Assembly (NCBI RefSeq): GCF_014204985.1
Contig: NZ_JACHMP010000001.1
Location: 6,262,001 to 6,326,000, forward strand
DNA: 64,000 nt
DNA from: Streptosporangium becharense
GTDB taxonomy: Bacteria > Actinomycetota > Actinomycetes > Streptosporangiales > Streptosporangiaceae
Direction of reading: 5' to 3'
Of the stretch, positions 7,835 to 17,183 are shown piece by piece. A program made the position numbers and the translations under genes. Position 1 is the first letter of the stretch; each line of letters begins with the position of its first letter. The notes under the pieces were generated by a model. It saw nothing but the letters and a program-made list of their open reading frames with translations, was not told the origin of the DNA and ran no database searches.

Positions 7835-10800
7835 GTGCGACGGGAGAGGCCGGACGATCCGAGCGCAGTGTCCCAGGGGGCGTCCCAGGGGGCGGACGGC
7901 GGAGCCCGGGTCGGGGTGCCGCAGACGGGGCCCGCCAGCGGTCCGGGAGCCAGGTTGCGGCGGCTGCGGCTGGAGCGCGGGCTCTCCCTCAACGAGCTGT
8001 CCCGGCTGACGCACTACAGCAAGGGCTACCTCAGCAAGATAGAGACCGATGAGAAGACGCTGACGCCCGGAGTGGCGCACCGGTGTGACGAGGCGCTGGA
8101 GACCGGCGGTGAGCTGGCGGAGCTGGTCGCGCGGGTGGCCGAGGCGTGTCCGTACCGAGGGCTGAGCGCCTACGAGCCGGAAGACTCGCGCTGGTTCTTC
8201 GGCCGGGAACGCGCGATCGGGGTGCTGGTGGGGTGGCTGGCCGAGCACATCCGAGGGCGGGGTCCGCTGGTGGTGGTCGCCCCCTCGGGGGCGGGGAAGT
8301 CGTCCCTGTTGCGGGCGGGGTTGCTGCCCGCGGTCCGTCGCGGGGCGTTACCCGCGGTGGGCTCCCGTACGTGGCCTGCGATCCTGTTCACCCCCGGTGA
8401 GCGTCCGGTCGACGAGCTGCTGGCCCGGGTCGGTGCGGCCGTCGGGCTCGCCGCGCAGGTTCTGGGCCGAGCGCTCGCCGAGGACCCCGCCGTGTTCGCC
8501 GCCCGTGTCCGGGCCGCGCTGAACGGCCCGCGGACGGCGTCGCACGTGCCGAACGGCCTGCGAAAGGCACAGGACCACGCGAACGGTGCGGGTGGTCCGA
8601 ACCAGATGAGCGGCCCGCCCGGTGCGGGTGGCCCGGACCACGCGAACGGTCCGGGCGGCTCAGGGGGCCGGGGCCGCGTCCCCGGCACGGAGCGGCGGCT
8701 GGTGCTGGTCGTGGACCAGCTGGAGGAGATCTTCACCCTCTGCGGCGACCAGGCCGAACGGCGTGTCTTCCTCACCGCGGTGCACGCCCTGGCCGCTCGT
8801 CTCCCGGCCGGCGACCCCGCCCGGGGGCCGGCGGCACTGGTCGTGCTCGGGGTGCGCGCCGACTTCTACGGTCACTGTCTGTCCTACCCCGACCTGGTGG
8901 CGAGCCTGCGCGACGGGCAGCTGCCGCTGGGGCCGATGACCCTGCCCGAGCTGCGCGAGGTCATCACCGGTCCCGCCCGCGCGGCCGGTCTGACCTTGGA
9001 ACCCGGCCTGGTGGAGCTGCTGCTGCGTGACATGGGGGTGCCGCCGGAGCTGGACGGATCCGGGGCGGGCCCGGCGCATGAGCCCGGCACGCTGCCGCTG
9101 CTGTCGCACGCGCTCCTGACCACCTGGCAGCACCGGAGGGGCGACGTCCTGACCGTGGAGGGCTACCGGCTGACCGGCGGGATCGGCGGCGCGGTGGCCG
9201 CCACGGCCGAACACGTCTTCTCCCGGCTGGACGCACACCGCCGGGAGATCGCCCGCCGGCTGCTGCTGCGGATGGTGTGCGTGGGGGAGGACAACGCCGA
9301 GACCCGCCGCCCGGTCGACGTCCGGCAGCTGCCCGAGACCCATTTCCCGGTGGAGGCCACCGCCGAGGTGATCGCTTCCTTCACCGCCGCGCGCCTGCTC
9401 ACCGCGGACGCCGACCATGTCCGGCTCGCCCACGAGGCCCTGTTGCGGGCTTGGCCGCGCCTGCGCGAGTGGATCCACGCCGACCGCGTCGGCCTGCGCA
9501 CCCACCGGCAGTTGTCGGAGGCGGCGCACGAGTGGGAGCGTGAGGGCCGCGACCCATCCTTGCTGTACCGCGGCACCCGCCTGCAGACGGCGCACGACTG
9601 GGCCGCCGGCGGTGACGCCGCGCTGACGGCCATGGAACGGCGCTTCCTGGACGCCGGCTTGGCCGCGCGCGCCGCCGAGCGGGCCGCGGTCCGCCGCCGC
9701 GCCCGCCGCCTGCGTCACCTGGTGGTCACGCTCACCGTCCTGCTGGTACTGGCCACCGCCACCGGCGTCTTCGCCATGCACACCCGGCAGACCGCCACAC
9801 GGCAACGCGACGTCACGCTGTCCCAGCGGATCGCCGTCGAGGCCACCGGTCTCCGGACCGCCGACCCGGCACTGGCCGCGCAGCTCAGCCTGGCCTCCTA
9901 CCGTCTCTCTCCCACGGACGAGGCACGCGGTAGCCTGCTCACCGCCTTCACCGCGCCCTACGCCAACCGGTTGACCGGTGGCGACGACGTCAACAAGGTG
10001 GTCTTCAGCCCTGACGGGCGCACGCTCGTCACCGCCGGTGACGACGGCGTCCGGCTGTGGGACGTCACGAACCCGCATCGGCCACGCGAGCCGGTCGCGT
10101 TCGCGGGCGACGGGGCCGACGTCGAATCGGTCGCGCTGAGCGGTGACGGGCGGAAACTGGTCACCGCCGGGTTCGACGGCTCCGTCCGGCTATGGGACGT
10201 CTCCGACCGGCGCCGGCCCCGGCCGCTGGCCGTCTTCGCCGGCCGGCCCCTCCCTGTCTGGTCGGTGGCGTTCAGCTCCGATGGCCGCACGGTCGCCACC
10301 GCCGGTGACGACCGCACGACACGGCTGTGGGACGTCTCCGACCCCCGCCGCCCGCGTCCGCTCGCCACCCTGACCGGTCACGTCGGCGTCGTCCGCGGGG
10401 TGGCGCTGAGCCCGGACGACCGGCTCCTGGTCAGCACCGGCGACGACAACACCGCCCGGCTGTGGGACGTCTCCGACCCGCGCCGTCCGCGCTTCCTGGA
10501 CAGCCTCACCGGTCACGACGAGGACATCTGGGCGGTGGTGTTCAGTCCCGACGGCCGTACCCTGGCAACGGGGAGCGACGACCGCACGGCACGGCTGTGG
10601 GACCTCTCCCGGCCGGGGAGCCCGCGCTCCCTCGCCGTCCTGCGTGACGCCCACACCGGTCCGGTCGTCACGGTGGCGTTCGCCCCGGACGGGCGGTCGC
10701 TCGTCACCGGAGGCTGGGACCACACCGCCGTCGTATGGGCCCTGGACGACCCGGCGAACCCCCGTCCGGCCACGGCGCTCAACGGTCACAGCAACACGGT

Positions 10801-11920
10801 GGGATCGGCCGCGTTCAGCCCGGACGGCCGCGTCCTGGCCACCGGCAGCTGGGACCACACGACACGGCTCTGGGACGTCTCGGGCCCGATCGCGAGAGGA
10901 CACACCGGTGCCGCCCGCGCCGCCGCGTTCACCCCCGACGGGAGGATCCTGGCCACGGCCGGGGACGACCGGAAGGTGCGGCTGTGGGACGTGACCGACC
11001 TCTACCGTCCCACACCGCTGGGAGCCCCCACCGGCCCGACCGGCACCTACCACGCCGTGGCGTTCAGCTCCGACGGGCGGATCCTGGCGGCCGGCGGCGA
11101 GGACGAGACCGTGCGGCTGTGGGACGTGTCCGACCCGAAGGCCCCCGTCGGCCTCCCCACTCTCACCGAGCCCACCGCCAGGGTCCGCACCGTGGCGTTC
11201 GCGGGCCGCATGCTCGCCGGCGCGGGTTTCGACAACACGGTGCGCCTGTGGAGCCTCGCCGACCCCCGCCGTCCCGTGCTGACCGCGGAGCTTCCCGGGC
11301 ACGGGAACGCCGTCTACTCGGTGGCGTTCAGTCCGGACGGCCGCATGCTCGCCAGCGGGGGTTTCGACAACACGGTGCGCCTGTGGAGCCTCGCCGACCC
11401 GCGTCACCCCGTGCCGACCTTCACTCTGGAGGGGCACACCAGCGCCGTCTACTCGGTCGCGTTCAGCCCGGACGGCCGCACCCTGGCCAGCGCGAGCTTC
11501 GACCAGACCGCGCGGCTGTGGGACCTGACCCGCCCCCACCGCCCGAACGTGATCTCCACCCTCACCGGGCACCGCGCCGGCGTCAGCTCGGTGGCGTTCG
11601 GCCCCGGTGGTGGCACCCTCGCCACCGCGGGTGACGACCGGACCGTCCGGTTGTGGGATCTGGCCGACCTCCGTGCCCCCGAGCCGCTGGCCCAGCTCAC
11701 CGGGCACACGGACGCCGTCCGGGTGGCCGCCTTCAACCCCGGTGGCGGTACCCTGGCCACGGCGAGCGCCGACCGCACGATCCGGTTGTGGGACCCCGAC
11801 GCCGAGCGCGTCGCCGCCCGGATCTGCGCGCTCGCGCACCCCGGTATCACCCGGTCCGAATGGGAGCGTCACTTTCCCGGCCCGGCGTACCGGCCTCCCT
11901 GCCCGGCGCCGTCCTCCTGA
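7835..11920 (+). CDS. HTH-STAND NTPase-WD40 protein
   Basis: A 1361-residue signal-transduction NTPase. Order: XRE-type helix-turn-helix (about 37-90, LNELSRLTHYSKGYLSKIE), STAND NTPase with entry motif YRGLSAYEPED, Walker A APSGAGKSS (149-157) and Walker B LVLVVDQLEEIF (about 289-300), helical regions to about 620, one membrane helix (LVVTLTVLLVLATATGVF, about 629-648), then 14 WD40 blades (about 712-1325, each ending in LWD or a variant), enough for two propellers. A Gly/Asn-rich insert with HANG repeats interrupts the NTPase before Walker B. STAND proteins switch on when their repeat domain binds a ligand. The DNA-binding head here could report that state to transcription or act as a regulated defence module. 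GTG start with AGAGGGG upstream. Confidence 0.88.
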   Translation: MRRERPDDPSAVSQGASQGADGGARVGVPQTGPASGPGARLRRLRLERGLSLNELSRLTHYSKGYLSKIETDEKTLTPGVAHRCDEALETGGELAELVARVAEACPYRGLSAYEPEDSRWFFGRERAIGVLVGWLAEHIRGRGPLVVVAPSGAGKSSLLRAGLLPAVRRGALPAVGSRTWPAILFTPGERPVDELLARVGAAVGLAAQVLGRALAEDPAVFAARVRAALNGPRTASHVPNGLRKAQDHANGAGGPNQMSGPPGAGGPDHANGPGGSGGRGRVPGTERRLVLVVDQLEEIFTLCGDQAERRVFLTAVHALAARLPAGDPARGPAALVVLGVRADFYGHCLSYPDLVASLRDGQLPLGPMTLPELREVITGPARAAGLTLEPGLVELLLRDMGVPPELDGSGAGPAHEPGTLPLLSHALLTTWQHRRGDVLTVEGYRLTGGIGGAVAATAEHVFSRLDAHRREIARRLLLRMVCVGEDNAETRRPVDVRQLPETHFPVEATAEVIASFTAARLLTADADHVRLAHEALLRAWPRLREWIHADRVGLRTHRQLSEAAHEWEREGRDPSLLYRGTRLQTAHDWAAGGDAALTAMERRFLDAGLAARAAERAAVRRRARRLRHLVVTLTVLLVLATATGVFAMHTRQTATRQRDVTLSQRIAVEATGLRTADPALAAQLSLASYRLSPTDEARGSLLTAFTAPYANRLTGGDDVNKVVFSPDGRTLVTAGDDGVRLWDVTNPHRPREPVAFAGDGADVESVALSGDGRKLVTAGFDGSVRLWDVSDRRRPRPLAVFAGRPLPVWSVAFSSDGRTVATAGDDRTTRLWDVSDPRRPRPLATLTGHVGVVRGVALSPDDRLLVSTGDDNTARLWDVSDPRRPRFLDSLTGHDEDIWAVVFSPDGRTLATGSDDRTARLWDLSRPGSPRSLAVLRDAHTGPVVTVAFAPDGRSLVTGGWDHTAVVWALDDPANPRPATALNGHSNTVGSAAFSPDGRVLATGSWDHTTRLWDVSGPIARGHTGAARAAAFTPDGRILATAGDDRKVRLWDVTDLYRPTPLGAPTGPTGTYHAVAFSSDGRILAAGGEDETVRLWDVSDPKAPVGLPTLTEPTARVRTVAFAGRMLAGAGFDNTVRLWSLADPRRPVLTAELPGHGNAVYSVAFSPDGRMLASGGFDNTVRLWSLADPRHPVPTFTLEGHTSAVYSVAFSPDGRTLASASFDQTARLWDLTRPHRPNVISTLTGHRAGVSSVAFGPGGGTLATAGDDRTVRLWDLADLRAPEPLAQLTGHTDAVRVAAFNPGGGTLATASADRTIRLWDPDAERVAARICALAHPGITRSEWERHFPGPAYRPPCPAPSS
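11224..11400 (+). repeat. Recently duplicated WD40 blade
   Basis: A stretch of about 42 bases (GGGTTTCGACAACACGGTGC and on) is identical at 11224-11265 and 11359-11400, exactly 135 bases (45 codons, one blade) apart. This shows recent blade duplication or gene conversion in the propeller. Confidence 0.8.
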
Positions 11921-11951
11921 TCCGTCCCGGACCCGGGACCGGGACGGATCA
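11918..11951. terminator. Bidirectional terminator made from both stop codons
   Basis: TGATCCGTCCCGG (11918-11930) pairs perfectly with CCGGGACGGATCA (11939-11951). Its outer bases are the stop codon of the STAND gene on the plus strand and the stop codon of the convergent gene on the minus strand. Confidence 0.75.
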
Positions 11952-12929
11952 GAACCCGGCCGACGAGTACGCCTCGTAGGCGGTGGGGGGTGCGATGTCC
12001 ACATCCGTGCAGCGGCGGGCCCGGCTCAGCGGCCACTGGGTGAGATAGCGCACCTCGCGGCGGGTCTCGGTGATCGCCCGGCGGATGCCCGCCGCCGCGA
12101 CCGGATCATTGTGGTACGCCTCGCCGATGATCCAGGGCTGGTGGTAGCCGAGCCGCTCCATCGCGGCGTGGGCGTCCAGGAACTGGCGGTATTCCTCACC
12201 GTTCCAGTCGTCCCCGTACAGGTGGACGTCGAACACCGGCGGCGGGTTGCCGCCGTAGACGGCCGGCAGCCGGCTCACCCGGTCGGCGACCCACACCGAG
12301 AGGGAGAACCCGACGGTGTCCGCGGTGCCGTACGCGCCGGTGTAGTCGGCCCAGAGCCGGGTGGCGTACCGGCGCAGGAGGTCTTGCCCGGTGGCCGGAG
12401 CCCCCTCGTTCAGCAGGTCGATGCGGTAGGGCAGGCCCGCGGCGGCGACGATCGCCCGCACCCTGCGGATCAGGTCGCGGTTCTCCCGGTACAGGGCCTC
12501 GTCGAACCGGGTCCAGCGGAGCGGGTGGTTGGAGTCCTGAGGGAAGAAGGCGACCAGGACCTCGGCGAAGCCGGCCGCCCTGACCGCGGCGAGCAGAGCG
12601 GCCAGGTTGCTCCGGTTGCGCGGGGAAAGGTCGCCGCCGGTGGAGTCCATCACCGTCCCCGAGTCGGGGCCGCGGTGGTGGAAGATCCCGATCCGCAGCC
12701 GCCGCTGTCCGGCACGCGACATGGCCGCGAGCTGGTCCGCGATCACTTCCGGGGCGTCGTCGTAGCCGTTCACCACGCCGTAGGGCTCGCGGGCACAGCC
12801 GTCGAGCCGGTAGGCGACGTAGTTGGAGCCGCCGGGCAGCGCGGCGGGCGGGTCCGGCGGGGCGGCCTGCGCCTGGCCTCCGGCCAGCAGGGCCGTCAGG
12901 CAGAGCGCGGTCAGGCGGTTCGACGGCAT
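11949..12929 (-). CDS. Secreted TIM-barrel protein, possible clan A glycoside hydrolase
   Basis: A 326-residue exported protein with a signal peptide ending near AQA. Alternating strands and helices, RIGIFHHRG, the Glu of IDLLNEGA after strand 4 and a second Glu in PWIIGEAYH after strand 7 match the acid/base and nucleophile arrangement of clan GH-A barrels, spaced about 100 residues apart as expected. The N-terminal YVAYRLDGCAREPYGVVNGYDD is not familiar, and I cannot name a GH family. It may act on a plant or microbial polysaccharide, or be a catalytically altered relative. GTGAGGA upstream supports the start. It converges on the STAND gene and shares its terminator. Confidence 0.65.
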   Translation of the reverse strand: MPSNRLTALCLTALLAGGQAQAAPPDPPAALPGGSNYVAYRLDGCAREPYGVVNGYDDAPEVIADQLAAMSRAGQRRLRIGIFHHRGPDSGTVMDSTGGDLSPRNRSNLAALLAAVRAAGFAEVLVAFFPQDSNHPLRWTRFDEALYRENRDLIRRVRAIVAAAGLPYRIDLLNEGAPATGQDLLRRYATRLWADYTGAYGTADTVGFSLSVWVADRVSRLPAVYGGNPPPVFDVHLYGDDWNGEEYRQFLDAHAAMERLGYHQPWIIGEAYHNDPVAAAGIRRAITETRREVRYLTQWPLSRARRCTDVDIAPPTAYEAYSSAGF

Positions 12930-12987
12930 GTCGCGTCCTCACTTCTGTCTTCGTGCCCGCGCCGCCGGATGCGGCGGTGGGGCCGGC

Positions 12988-13063
12988 AGGTGGATCGTCG
13001 TGCCGACGGACAGGGCGGCGGGAGGGGTTTCCCGTCGCCTCCGGGGGAGAAGGGCCGGGAAAC
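12988..13063 (-). repeat. Dispersed repeat, copy B
   Basis: Reverse-orientation relative of the element at 5309-5383. It shares AGGTGGATCGTC, a G-rich middle, and GTTTCCCGTC (13027-13036) facing a partly matching GCCGGGAAAC (13054-13063). It lies in the 462-base gap between divergent genes. Confidence 0.68.
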
Positions 13064-13092
13064 CGGCCGTCACCATCTCAATCCCGGCGGAC

Positions 13093-13213
13093 GGCCACCG
13101 TGGTTTCCCGGCCGGGAACACGCGGCCACCGTGGTTTCCCGGCCGGGAACGCGCGGGCGTCGCGGTTTCCCGGCCGGAGTACGCGGGCGTCGTGGTTTCC
13201 GGGCGGGGATCGC
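13093..13213. repeat. About 31-bp tandem repeat, four units
   Basis: Four units with period 30-31 start near 13101, 13132, 13163 and 13193. The core GTTTCCCGGCCGGGAAC is itself palindromic and resembles the arms of the neighbouring dispersed repeat. No gene is seen from 12930 to 13391; the remainder of this gap leads into the CoA-transferase promoter. Confidence 0.75.
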
Positions 13214-13391
13214 GACCGATGCGGTTGCGGGATGTCACCCCCGGCTGTCCTACCGGGGGCCCGTATGGGGGATCATGGGATTTCCTCCCATCCGGACACC
13301 GGGCCAAGCGGTCCCGCGGCCGGCCGGAGGCGGGCATGCCTTTGCGGCCCCGCTTCGAATAGGCTCGGCCACCACGCACTGGAGGTTGATC

Positions 13392-14567
<1,176 letters not shown>

Positions 14568-14584
14568 CCGCCGCGCCTGTTCCG

Positions 14585-14674
14585 CCGTGCGCTGCGACGC
14601 CTTTATGGCACACCGCCGTGACGTCCGCTCCGTGCGCTGCGACGCCTTTATGGCACACCGCCGTGACGTCCGCT
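14585..14674 (+). repeat. 45-bp perfect tandem duplication before the carboxyltransferase
   Basis: Two identical 45-base units (14585-14629 and 14630-14674) begin CCGTGCGCTGCGACGCC. The unit is a multiple of three and open in the frame of the next gene, reading VRCDAFMAHRRDVRS twice, so it could be untranslated leader or an N-terminal extension using ATG 14605 or 14650. Confidence 0.85.
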
Positions 14675-14688
14675 CCGGGAGAGCGGGG

Positions 14689-16185
14689 ATGAGCCCCGCG
14701 CGGCCCGGCGCGCGCACGCTGATCGACACCTTCCTCGACCCCGGCACGTGGCGGTCCTGGGACACACCGCCCGCCGACCCCGCCCCGCCCGGCTCCGGCT
14801 ACGCCGAGGAACTGGCCGCGGTCCGGGCCAAGACCGGGTACGACGAGTCGGTGATCACCGGTGAGGGGCTCCTCGGCGGGCGCCGGGTGGCCGTCGTCGT
14901 CTGCGAGTTCTCCTTCCTGGCCGGGTCGATCGGAGTGGCCGCGGCCGAGCGGCTCACCGCCGCCGTGGAGCGGGCCACCGCCGAGCGGCTCCCGCTGCTG
15001 GCCGCCCCCGCCTCCGGTGGCACCCGGATGCAGGAGGGCGCCGTGGCCTTCACCCAGATGGTGAAGATCACCGCCGCGGTGGCCGCGCACCGGGCCGCGG
15101 GGCTGCCGTACGTCGTCTACCTGCGCCATCCCACCACCGGCGGGGTCTTCGCCTCCTGGGGGTCGCTCGGGCACGTCACCGCCGCCGAGCCGGGCGCGCT
15201 GATCGGGTTCCTCGGGCCGAGGGTGTTCGAGTCGCTGCACGGCTACCCGTTCCCCGAGGGCGTGCAGGTGGCCGAGAACCTCTTCGCCCACGGCCTGGTC
15301 GACGCCGTGGTGTCGGCGGAGGAGGCCCGGCAGGTCGCCGTCGGGGTGCTCGACGTGCTCTGCGCTCCGCGCGAAGGGCTGGACCCCGGCCCGGAACCGG
15401 AGGAGGAGATCCCGCAGATCCATGCCTGGGACGCCATCACCCGCTCCCGCCGTGACGACCGTCCGGGCGTGCGGGCGCTGCTCAAGCTGGCCGCCCGCGA
15501 CGTCACCCCGCTCAACGGCACCGGCGAGGGAGAGAACGACCCCGGTCTGCTCCTCGCGCTCGCCAGGTTCGGCGAGGTTCCCGCCGTCGTACTCGGCCAC
15601 GACCGCAGCCGCCGGCGGGTGGTGGCCCCATTCGGCCCGGCGGGGCTCCGGGTCGCCCGGCGCGGCATGCGCCTGGCCTCCGAGCTGCGGTTGCCGCTGG
15701 TCACCGTGATCGACACCGCCGGGGCCGCGCTGTCGAAGGCGGCGGAGGAGGGCGGTCTCGCCGCCGAGATCGCCCGGTGCCTGGCCGACCTGGTGACGCT
15801 CGACGCGCCGACCGTCTGCCTGCTGCTGGGCGAGGGAGCCGGAGGCGGTGCCCTCGCGCTGCTCCCCGCCGACCGGGTGCTCTGCGCGCAGCACGGCTGG
15901 CTGTCGCCGCTCCCCCCGGAGGGGGCCTCGGCACTGCTCTACCGGAGCGTCGACTTCGCCCCGGAGATCGCCGCGGCCCAGGGCGTGAAATCGACCGACC
16001 TGCGGCGGGACGGGATCGTGGACCGGATCATCCCCGAGTCGCCCGACGCGGCCTACGAGCCGGAGGCGTTCTGCCGCCGGGTGTCCCGCACCCTGGAGTA
16101 CGAGCTCGCCGTACTGCTCGGGCAGCCGCCCGCCGATCGCCTCGCCGCCCGGCTCGCCCGCTACCGAGGACTCGGCGCGGGCTGA
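14689..16185 (+). CDS. Fused acyl-CoA carboxylase carboxyltransferase (AccD-AccA type)
   Basis: A 498-residue protein with two crotonase-fold halves: an AccD-like beta half (about 20-250, with GGRRVAVVVCEFSFLAGSIG, SGGTRMQEG and LGHVTAAEPGALIGFLGPRV) and an AccA-like alpha half (about 255-498, with AARRGMRLASEL-like and VTVIDTAGA, LLLGEGAGGGALAL). Together they form the carboxyltransferase that moves a carboxyl group from biotin to an acyl-CoA. There is no biotin carboxylase or carrier nearby, so partners must be elsewhere. No zinc-ribbon Cys cluster is seen at the N-terminus. ATG 14689 is preferred (GGGAGAGCGGGG upstream), but the duplicated 45-base segment ahead of it is open in frame. Confidence 0.85.
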   Translation: MSPARPGARTLIDTFLDPGTWRSWDTPPADPAPPGSGYAEELAAVRAKTGYDESVITGEGLLGGRRVAVVVCEFSFLAGSIGVAAAERLTAAVERATAERLPLLAAPASGGTRMQEGAVAFTQMVKITAAVAAHRAAGLPYVVYLRHPTTGGVFASWGSLGHVTAAEPGALIGFLGPRVFESLHGYPFPEGVQVAENLFAHGLVDAVVSAEEARQVAVGVLDVLCAPREGLDPGPEPEEEIPQIHAWDAITRSRRDDRPGVRALLKLAARDVTPLNGTGEGENDPGLLLALARFGEVPAVVLGHDRSRRRVVAPFGPAGLRVARRGMRLASELRLPLVTVIDTAGAALSKAAEEGGLAAEIARCLADLVTLDAPTVCLLLGEGAGGGALALLPADRVLCAQHGWLSPLPPEGASALLYRSVDFAPEIAAAQGVKSTDLRRDGIVDRIIPESPDAAYEPEAFCRRVSRTLEYELAVLLGQPPADRLAARLARYRGLGAG

Positions 16186-16283
16186 GCGGCTCCCGCGGCG
16201 GCCCGGCCGGGTACCGCCGGCGCACCGGCGGGGCGAGCCCGGGGTGGGGCCGCGGGCACACCCGGACGGGCTCCGCGCCGGTG

Positions 16284-16715
16284 TTACGGCTCGGAGCCCG
16301 CCGGGGTGAGGGGGACGGGGACGCGCTCGACGCGGATGGACATCACCTCGTCACGGGGGACGACGACCTCGTAGGCGCCGTGGTCGACCATCCAGTAGCC
16401 CAGGGCCTCGGCCTTCGTCCCGCTGTGCCCGGTGTAGGCGATGTGCAGGCTCTCCTCGCCGTTCTCCTCGGAGACGTCGAGGATCAGGCACGGTTCGCCG
16501 CCGAACGCGCCGACCGTGCGGACCAGCACCAGCCAGTCGAGGTCCTCGCGGGCGACGACCGCCCGCCAGTAGCCCGCGGCCGCCTCGAAGCCCTCCCGGG
16601 GCTCCTCGCTGAACAGCACCACGTCGCAGAGCCCCGGGCCGAGCGCGGCGGCGTACGTGCGGCCGGCGTGGTGGGCGGCGAACCCGGAGGCCACCGGCTC
16701 GATCTCGGCGCTCAT
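16284..16715 (-). CDS. Conserved protein of unknown function (143 residues)
   Basis: I do not recognise this family. The protein is acidic and cytoplasmic, without signal peptide or membrane segments, and has Trp/Tyr-rich strands (GYWRAVVAREDLDWLVLVRTVG, then a C-terminal RVERVPVPL). It may be a small globular alpha/beta domain of a beta-rich type. Its ATG overlaps the stop of the upstream unknown gene by four bases (ATGA), so the two are one operon and may act together. A third neighbour on the same strand, the nitrilase-family gene, ends 40 bases before the start of the operon. Confidence 0.7.
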   Translation of the reverse strand: MSAEIEPVASGFAAHHAGRTYAAALGPGLCDVVLFSEEPREGFEAAAGYWRAVVAREDLDWLVLVRTVGAFGGEPCLILDVSEENGEESLHIAYTGHSGTKAEALGYWMVDHGAYEVVVPRDEVMSIRVERVPVPLTPAGSEP

Positions 16716-17143
16716 GAGGCGGGCCGCCAGCTCAGCCCGTCGTAGCGGCCGAACGGGCGCTCCCCGCCCGCGGTCACGTGGAAGATCTCGGCCCCGGCGG
16801 GTATCGGTATGGGTGCGGTGTGGAACTGCGGCACGACATGCTCGCGCGAGGTGGTGAAGCCGTTCCCGGCGAAGGGCGGTGAGTCGTTCCAGTCGCCGCC
16901 CATGTGCGGGCCGTACGGGACGACATAGGCGTCTATGTCACGGGCGAACCAGCGCATCAGATAGATCTCCGGGACCGCGGCGGTCAGTTCCGAGCCCTCG
17001 AACCCCAGGTCGAGGCCGGCGAAGAGCAGCGCCGGGGTGGTCAGCCGGGAACAGTCTTGAACCCGGTAGACGTATCCCGAGATCACCGTGCGCCTGCCGG
17101 CCAGATAGGGCACGAGCAGTCGAGGTGGGATGACCTTCTGCAT
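16712..17143 (-). CDS. Conserved protein of unknown function (143 residues), coupled to next gene
   Basis: Not a family I recognise. The ATG at 17143 (MQKVIPPRLLVPYLAGRR) is chosen for its GGGCGGAG at proper spacing; an in-frame ATG at 17182 lacks one. The sequence shows a RRTVISGYVYRVQD strand, an EIYLMRWFARDIDAYVVPYGP segment and a C-terminal FHVTAGGERPFGRYDG. No signal peptide or transmembrane segment is apparent. The stop overlaps the following start as ATGA, so both products are probably made in equal amounts, as for a two-subunit complex or a toxin-immunity type pair, though nothing in the sequence proves either. Confidence 0.7.
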   Translation of the reverse strand: MQKVIPPRLLVPYLAGRRTVISGYVYRVQDCSRLTTPALLFAGLDLGFEGSELTAAVPEIYLMRWFARDIDAYVVPYGPHMGGDWNDSPPFAGNGFTTSREHVVPQFHTAPIPIPAGAEIFHVTAGGERPFGRYDGLSWRPAS

Positions 17144-17183
17144 CTGCGTTCTCCGCCCGGGTGCCTCACTCACGGTCGGCATT

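Noticed and set aside
11607..13391. A 986-codon open frame that would extend the CoA-transferase by about 595 residues.
   Set aside because: The extension is a shadow of the STAND gene, the minus-strand barrel gene and the repeats. A TTG with GGAGG fixes the start at 13392.
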